Shown piece by piece: positions 6,233 through 8,979 of a stretch of 8,979 nt of DNA (positions within the stretch are counted from its first letter, which is position 1; each line of letters starts with the position of its first letter). Source of the stretch: CAYRPO01 sp964426305 (GTDB lineage: Bacteria > Patescibacteriota > Saccharimonadia > Saccharimonadales > CAIOMD01); the NCBI GenBank assembly GCA_964426305.1, contig CAYRPO010000036.1, positions 1 to 8,979 on the forward strand. Reading direction: 5' to 3'. The position numbers were made by a program, and so were the translations under genes. The notes below the pieces were generated by a model. That model was not told the origin of the DNA. It worked only from the letters and a program-made list of their open reading frames with translations, and did not search any database.

Positions 6233-6346
6233 ATGAACCCGTTTCAACATTCATTTTGCCCAAACATACGTACACTTTTCATGCAAGTGTCCTATATGTG
6301 TGTGCAAAATTCGACCTATGGCAATGCCTACGTCGTGACACTCTAA
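6233..6346 (+). CDS. Possible 37-aa leader peptide upstream of the MFS gene
   Basis: This short ORF opens at the first ATG of the predicted transcript, within about 2 nt of the expected transcription start, and closes at TAA 6344-6346, 126 nt before the transporter ATG. The peptide begins MNPFQHSFCPNIRTLF and ends STYGNAYVVTL. There is no Shine-Dalgarno sequence. It could be translated as a leaderless mRNA, as proposed for the divergent methyltransferase gene. A hairpin (6264-6299) lies within it. I know of no homologue. Its position suggests a regulatory leader peptide, but chance ORFs of this size are common. Confidence 0.35.
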   Translation: MNPFQHSFCPNIRTLFMQVSYMCVQNSTYGNAYVVTL

Positions 6347-6419
6347 TACTCTTTTCAAACACTAGAACAACTTAAAAACAATTTAGGTTCCCCCGTACTG
6401 TAGCTTTTTAGCTTTTTCT

Positions 6420-6445
6420 GGTTTTTGAAGAACCCTTCTAAAACC
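6420..6445 (+). promoter_or_regulatory. Hairpin in the MFS 5' leader
   Basis: GGTTTT (6420-6425), an unpaired T, GAAG, loop AACC, CTTC, an unpaired T, and AAAACC (6440-6445) form a 10-bp stem with one T-T mismatch. It ends 18 nt before the ribosome binding site. GGTTC further upstream (near 6387) could pair with GAACC inside this hairpin as an alternative fold. It may be a translational control element. It has no following T-run, so it is not a terminator on the plus strand. Confidence 0.4.
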
Positions 6446-6472
6446 TGCACCTACTCACAATTTGGAGAGAAC

Positions 6473-7618
6473 ATGGAAACACCGTTGTCGTATCGTGCCC
6501 TGCAAGCAGAGATGATTTTGTCGCCAGTACTACTGACCATGACGATCATCAACCTGTTTTTTGCAGACATAGGCCTGACGCAGGCGCAGATTGGCATTAC
6601 GCAAGCTGTTTTTACGGCCGTTGTACTGCCGCTGAACATTCCGTTTGGCAAGCTGGCCGACCGGACAAACCGTGCCTTCATGAACGCCGCTGGCAACACT
6701 GTGGCTACGGCAGCATTTGCGCTGTACGCAGTTGCAACCAACTTTTGGATGGTTATTGCGTCCGAGGCGCTGCTTGCCGTGGGCATAGCTGCCAGTAGAG
6801 GCACAAATGGCGCACTGATGCGCGGCTACTGCGAACGGTACCCGCAGCTAAACCTGTCGGTCGAACGATCACGCGTGGAGCGATTTACGGCGTGGTCGGC
6901 GGCACTGGGTATGTTGCTGGGCGGCTTACTAGGAAGCATAAACCTGCGTGCCCCGTTTTGGGCCGACGTAGCAGTGTTTGCTACGTGCGTGGCACTGTCG
7001 CTGTGTGTTCACGACTACAGTCCACGGCTCGATGCGCAGGTTCGTCTGCGAAGTCTGATGCATCATGCACTGATTGCAAACAAGCGACTTTCTGTACGGA
7101 TTGTCGCTTTGGCACCAATTCGCGAATCAACACACGCCACAACATGGCTCATGACACCGGTCATGATAGCAAGCGGCCTGCCAGTATGGTCACTTGGAGC
7201 GGGATGGGTGCTAAGTACCCTGGCCCGCGCTCCTGGCGCCAAGCTGGCTAGCAACATGCGCGATCATGCCATTGCCCGTCGACTGGTTATGCCAATCGGT
7301 TTGGGCTGTGGCGGCATGGCACTATGCAGCAGCATGCACTTGGTGTTCGTGCTTGTGGGCGTAGTGCTGCTGGGTGGCGCTGCCGGTTTCTCGGCGGCAA
7401 TCATCGAGCCAATCCTGGCCGAGGCATGCGATGCATCGATCCAGACAACTGTGTCGTCGATTGCCGACACAGTGCGTTCACTGCTGTACATCCCAACAGT
7501 CATACTGATCAACGGCGTAGCCAGCGATCACGGCAACAGGGCTGCATATGCCGTAAATGGCGTACTGTTCTGTTGTCTCGGCCTGTTGGCCGTATGGCAA
7601 GTCCACAAACATCCATGA
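6473..7618 (+). CDS. MFS-family transporter
   Basis: This 381-aa membrane protein has many hydrophobic segments consistent with about 11-12 helices and is probably an exporter or secondary transporter. The MFS motif A between helices 2 and 3 is clear as GKLADRTNRAFM (residues 59-70). The N- and C-terminal halves are joined by a more polar central loop (about 183-210, DYSPRLDAQVRLRS then NKRLS). I chose the ATG at 6473 because GGAGAG (6464-6469) lies just before it. The in-frame TTG at 6425 would sit inside the leader hairpin. The substrate cannot be told from sequence. Drug efflux is one possibility, supported only by the long leader with a short ORF, a layout known from inducible resistance genes. 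The gene stands alone between its leader and a hairpin terminator. Confidence 0.88.
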   Translation: METPLSYRALQAEMILSPVLLTMTIINLFFADIGLTQAQIGITQAVFTAVVLPLNIPFGKLADRTNRAFMNAAGNTVATAAFALYAVATNFWMVIASEALLAVGIAASRGTNGALMRGYCERYPQLNLSVERSRVERFTAWSAALGMLLGGLLGSINLRAPFWADVAVFATCVALSLCVHDYSPRLDAQVRLRSLMHHALIANKRLSVRIVALAPIRESTHATTWLMTPVMIASGLPVWSLGAGWVLSTLARAPGAKLASNMRDHAIARRLVMPIGLGCGGMALCSSMHLVFVLVGVVLLGGAAGFSAAIIEPILAEACDASIQTTVSSIADTVRSLLYIPTVILINGVASDHGNRAAYAVNGVLFCCLGLLAVWQVHKHP

Positions 7619-7634
7619 TCCTTTCTTGAAAGGA
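7619..7634 (+). repeat. Perfect 7-bp inverted repeat directly after the MFS stop
   Basis: TCCTTTC-TT-GAAAGGA begins on the base after the stop codon. The loop of 2 nt is tight for RNA. Its right arm plus the following G gives AAAGGAG, a good Shine-Dalgarno sequence for the short ORF at 7644. It may be part of the 3' structure of the transporter message. Confidence 0.5.
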
Positions 7635-7642
7635 GTAGGTGC

Positions 7643-7675
7643 AATGCCCGTATCAACCAGATACGGGCATTTGTA
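7643..7675 (+). terminator. Hairpin terminator of the MFS gene
   Basis: AATGCCCGTATC (7643-7654), loop AACCA, GATACGGGCATT (7660-7671) is a perfect 12-bp stem followed by a weak T-tract (TTTGT counting the stem end). It lies 25 nt after the transporter stop. On the minus strand there is no T-run. A control function for the small ORF whose ATG lies in the stem is the alternative. Confidence 0.65.
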
Positions 7676-7751
7676 TGCACTTTGGTTTAGCGTAATTGCC
7701 ATGCATAGGTGTCGACATATACACATACTTCTAGCCGAGATTCCAGTGTAG
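7644..7751 (+). CDS. Possible 35-aa ORF starting inside the hairpin
   Basis: The ATG at 7644 has AAAGGAG 8 nt upstream, a well placed ribosome binding site, and the frame runs to TAG at 7749-7751. The peptide starts MPVSTRYGHLYALWFSVIAM and ends LLAEIPV. It has no plus-strand gene downstream for which it could serve as a leader, and its first codons form the terminator stem. It could be a chance product of two neighbouring inverted repeats. No homology is known to me. Confidence 0.22.
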   Translation: MPVSTRYGHLYALWFSVIAMHRCRHIHILLAEIPV

Positions 7752-7814
7752 ACGCTGGGTGGTGCAAAGGTATTGAACCATTACGGTTTGGAGTTTAATA
7801 CGTATTTTTATTTA

Positions 7815-8006
7815 TTAAATTTGCGTGCTTGAGCGCAGCGCAAGAGCACCTTGCTGTTGTCTGATCCTGGCCGCCTCGGCCGTGATCATGTCGTGCATGA
7901 CTTCTTCTTGAGTCCTTGTTTCTCCAAGGTCCATCATAAGGCGAAATGTTTTGAGTCGGCGCTGTACGTTGACCATTGCTTGTTCTTCGATGCTTTGATT
8001 TTCCAT
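7815..8006 (-). CDS. Small hypothetical protein, 63 aa
   Basis: This small protein is likely largely helical and soluble, with a Glu-rich N-terminus (MENQSIEEQAM), a mixed-charge middle (RRLKTFRLMMDLGETRTQEEVMHDMI) and a tail EAARIRQQQGALALRSSTQI. I do not recognise a family. AGGAAG (8013-8018) lies 6 nt before the chosen ATG. The frame stays open upstream to an ATG at 8114, giving 99 aa, but that start has no ribosome binding site and the extra codons would cross a terminator hairpin. Its mRNA is predicted to begin near 8164, so the leader of about 150 nt can fold as terminator or antiterminator. It is separated from the larger minus-strand gene by its own promoter. Confidence 0.62.
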   Translation of the reverse strand: MENQSIEEQAMVNVQRRLKTFRLMMDLGETRTQEEVMHDMITAEAARIRQQQGALALRSSTQI

Positions 8007-8036
8007 GTCATACTTCCTATAAATTACATACATTTT

Positions 8037-8062
8037 AAAAAACCGCCCATTCGTGGCGGTTT
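8037..8062 (-). terminator. Intrinsic terminator in the leader of the 63-aa gene (possible attenuator)
   Basis: On the minus strand AAACCGCC (8062-8055), a 7-nt loop, and GGCGGTTT (8047-8040) are followed by three more Ts, making a 6-T run: a classic intrinsic terminator. It ends about 30 nt before the 63-aa start codon, so it can stop transcription before the gene. It might instead simply end messages from the gene on the right, but a promoter lies between. On the plus strand the T-run is much weaker. Confidence 0.75.
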
Positions 8063-8112
8063 CTTCAATACGTTCTAGTTTTTTGCTATGAGCACACAGA
8101 ACAAACCGCCAC
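8053..8112 (-). promoter_or_regulatory. Antiterminator-type pairing overlapping the terminator
   Basis: On the minus strand GTGGCGGTTT (8112-8103) is perfectly complementary to AAACCGCCAC (8062-8053), which contains the 5' arm of the terminator. Adjacent GTTC (8102-8099) can also pair with GAAC (8075-8072). This 10+4 bp structure and the 8-bp terminator exclude each other, which is the layout of a transcription attenuator. The ligand or trigger is unknown. Confidence 0.55.
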
Positions 8113-8226
8113 ACATGTGTCGGTAAACCAATACTGGCTTTTGCTGTTCATGATGCTTGACATGTGTCCTAATATACACCCACTGTCAATACACCGCAAG
8201 ATCATAAGGTTTGTAGGCGCAAAATA
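8067..8226 (-). other. Leader and promoter region between the membrane protein and the 63-aa gene
   Basis: Apart from the promoter and the pairing element, this stretch holds two copies of GACACATGT on the minus strand, about 45 nt apart, each containing the palindrome ACATGT. They could be regulatory sites. I see no additional gene. Confidence 0.35.
8171..8199 (-). promoter_or_regulatory. Promoter of the 63-aa gene leader
   Basis: The minus strand carries a -35 TTGCGG (8194-8199), a 17-bp spacer and a -10 TATATT (8171-8176). A TTGACA also occurs inside the spacer but has no suitable -10. The expected start near 8164 gives a leader of about 158 nt before the 63-aa gene. Confidence 0.5.
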
Positions 8227-8802
8227 CTATCGTACGTCGATGCTTTTTGTTGCTTCTTCGATAAGGGGTATAGTTTGGGTGAAATAATCTATCTGGGCCT
8301 GGTTTGTGGGTTCTTGCTGGCAATACATTTGCGTTGGATTAGTAAACAGATAGTAATATTCGCCTACCATTAGGGCTTCGTTTTGCGTTCGAATTGACGC
8401 ATTGTCATACAGGCTACTTAAGCTCTTTGCTCGTCGAATAGTACCCATATAGCCCACGTCTCCACCACTACATTTTTTGCCGCTTAGTGTGACAAACTTG
8501 GTGGTGTTTAGTGCCACCCAGCTGCCATGATTTGTATAAGTCAGATCTTTGATGTCGTCAGTAAGTGGCAACTTCACTCCCCATTCCTTGATCGTAAGAT
8601 ACGTTGTAGCTTTGGGCTTTTGTGTAATCTGCTGTTCGTCTGCTGACCGAGAAGCTGCACTATTTGCCAGTGCCAGATCATCGTTTTTCTGCTGCCCCGA
8701 TGTCTGCATACTCACGCAGTATACTGCACCTAGAGCGGCGACAACAACAAGTACCGATACTGCGAGTGCTACGCCCAAACGTGAAGTTGTTTGTTTTTTC
8801 AT
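8227..8802 (-). CDS. Membrane-anchored hypothetical protein with an extracytoplasmic domain
   Basis: This 191-aa protein has a basic start (MKKQTTSR), a hydrophobic segment (about residues 9-31, ending AVYCVSMQ) and a polar outer linker (QKNDDLALANSAASRSADEQQ). A domain then begins YLTIKEWGVKLPLTDDIKDLTY. The hydrophobic segment is best read as a single-pass anchor. The Cys at 29 is not a convincing lipobox (AVYC, with no small residue just before it). C111 and C161 could form a disulfide outside the cell. From memory the 'IKEWGVKLPL' opening recurs in Saccharibacteria proteins of unknown function, which I could not check. I chose 8802 because AAGGGG lies just before it. The in-frame ATG at 8898 would run across a terminator hairpin. 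The function is unknown. Confidence 0.78.
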   Translation of the reverse strand: MKKQTTSRLGVALAVSVLVVVAALGAVYCVSMQTSGQQKNDDLALANSAASRSADEQQITQKPKATTYLTIKEWGVKLPLTDDIKDLTYTNHGSWVALNTTKFVTLSGKKCSGGDVGYMGTIRRAKSLSSLYDNASIRTQNEALMVGEYYYLFTNPTQMYCQQEPTNQAQIDYFTQTIPLIEEATKSIDVR

Positions 8803-8824
8803 AATGCCCCTTTTTACCTGTAGT

Positions 8825-8833
8825 AGCATACCA
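8825..8833 (-). promoter_or_regulatory. Extended -10 promoter of the membrane-anchored protein gene
   Basis: The minus strand reads TGGTATGCT, with the hexamer at 8825-8830. The predicted start leaves a leader of about 15-20 nt that holds the AAGGGG ribosome binding site. No good -35 is visible. It sits between the hairpin terminator and the gene. Confidence 0.4.
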
Positions 8834-8849
8834 ATTGTCGCCCCAATAC

Positions 8850-8877
8850 AAAAGCCCCGACTTTCGTCGAGACTTTT
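8850..8877. terminator. Bidirectional hairpin terminator
   Basis: AAAAGCCCCGAC (8850-8861), loop TTTC, GTCGAGACTTTT (8866-8877) form a 12-bp stem. On the minus strand the two mismatched positions become G-U pairs with a GAAA tetraloop. TTTT ends each arm in both directions. On the minus strand it probably ends a gene to the right of the window. Confidence 0.7.
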
Positions 8878-8912
8878 GTCTAGTAATTGCGGACTCAAGC
8901 TTGAACAGATTT

Positions 8913-8979
8913 TAGTACTGTACTAGGCGCAGGCGAGGAACGGAGCGAAGATGTATACAGAAATACATCGAGCGAGTAC
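8913..8979. other. Structured, purine-rich segment at the right edge
   Basis: The palindrome TAGTAC-T-GTACTA (8913-8925) is followed by a purine-rich run with GGCGAGG and GAGCGA motifs, and then the hairpin GATGTAT-ACAGAA-ATACATC (8950-8969), which is flanked on both sides by GAGCGA. The outer GTACT (8920-8924) could pair with AGTAC (8975-8979). The window ends here, so its extent and nature are unknown. It could also be the end of a gene on the minus strand. Confidence 0.3.

Noticed and set aside
6425..6472. TTG start at 6425 for the MFS transporter
   Set aside because: It lies inside a hairpin with no ribosome binding site; the ATG at 6473 has GGAGAG just upstream and fits the usual short MFS N-terminus.
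4959..7695. 12-mer GGTTTAGCGTAA present at 4959-4970 and 7684-7695
   Set aside because: One or two shared 12-mers are expected by chance in about 9 kb, and the surroundings are not similar.
8007..8114. 99-aa version of the 63-aa gene starting at 8114
   Set aside because: There is no ribosome binding site, and its extra codons run through a U-tract terminator; AGGAAG marks the shorter start. I keep it as a weak alternative.
1..8979. CRISPR array, toxin-antitoxin pair or defence system
   Set aside because: I found no regularly spaced repeats and no nuclease, toxin or antitoxin signature in any supported reading frame.

Overview
The window looks like chromosomal DNA from a small-genome bacterium, most likely Candidatus Saccharibacteria (TM7/Patescibacteria). 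This is an inference. It rests on compact housekeeping genes, a short delta-prime-like clamp-loader subunit, tight gene packing, a single-pass membrane protein with an N-terminal anchor and a 'WGVKLPL' motif that I associate from memory with that group, and use of TGA as a stop codon (which argues against the recoded Gracilibacteria/Absconditabacteria). No taxonomic search could be run.

Region 1 (1-1226) is a decayed mobile-element junction beside tRNA genes. An IS3-family transposase enters from the left edge and stops at 488. Its terminus appears to be about base 490. Immediately after it the C-terminal part of a large serine recombinase runs in one open frame to a stop inside the 3' end of a minus-strand tRNA-Tyr(GUA). 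A tRNA-Thr(UGU) with its own promoter lies upstream of tRNA-Tyr on the same strand. The simplest reading is an integrative element at the tRNA-Tyr 3' end whose recombinase was later broken by an IS.

Region 2 (1393-4836, minus strand) is a compact four-gene operon read right to left: trpS, an RluD-family pseudouridine synthase, a DNA polymerase III delta-prime-like AAA+ protein, and a membrane-anchored TPR protein. Spacings are 9 bp, a 1-nt TAATG overlap, and 25 bp. It joins translation, rRNA modification and replication functions.

Region 3 (4837-6232) holds a 172-bp divergent intergenic region, a 70-aa orphan gene on the plus strand with a strong ribosome binding site, and a convergent RsmB/NSUN-family RNA cytosine-5 methyltransferase on the minus strand. 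The last two share a CTAG that supplies both stop codons.

Region 4 (6196-7675) is an MFS transporter on the plus strand. It has a consensus promoter overlapping the methyltransferase promoter, a roughly 240-nt leader with a 37-codon upstream ORF and hairpins, and a terminator-like hairpin after it.

Region 5 (7752-8979) holds a 63-aa minus-strand gene behind a 150-nt leader. That leader has a terminator and a mutually exclusive 10-bp antiterminator pairing. To its right are a membrane-anchored protein of unknown function, a bidirectional hairpin terminator, and an unassigned structured segment at the right edge.

A theme across the window is that several start codons lie 6-14 nt behind a TATACT or TAAAAT -10 box with no Shine-Dalgarno sequence, suggesting leaderless or nearly leaderless mRNAs. 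Other genes in the same window (the 70-aa, MFS, 63-aa and membrane-anchor genes) have purine-rich ribosome binding sites instead.
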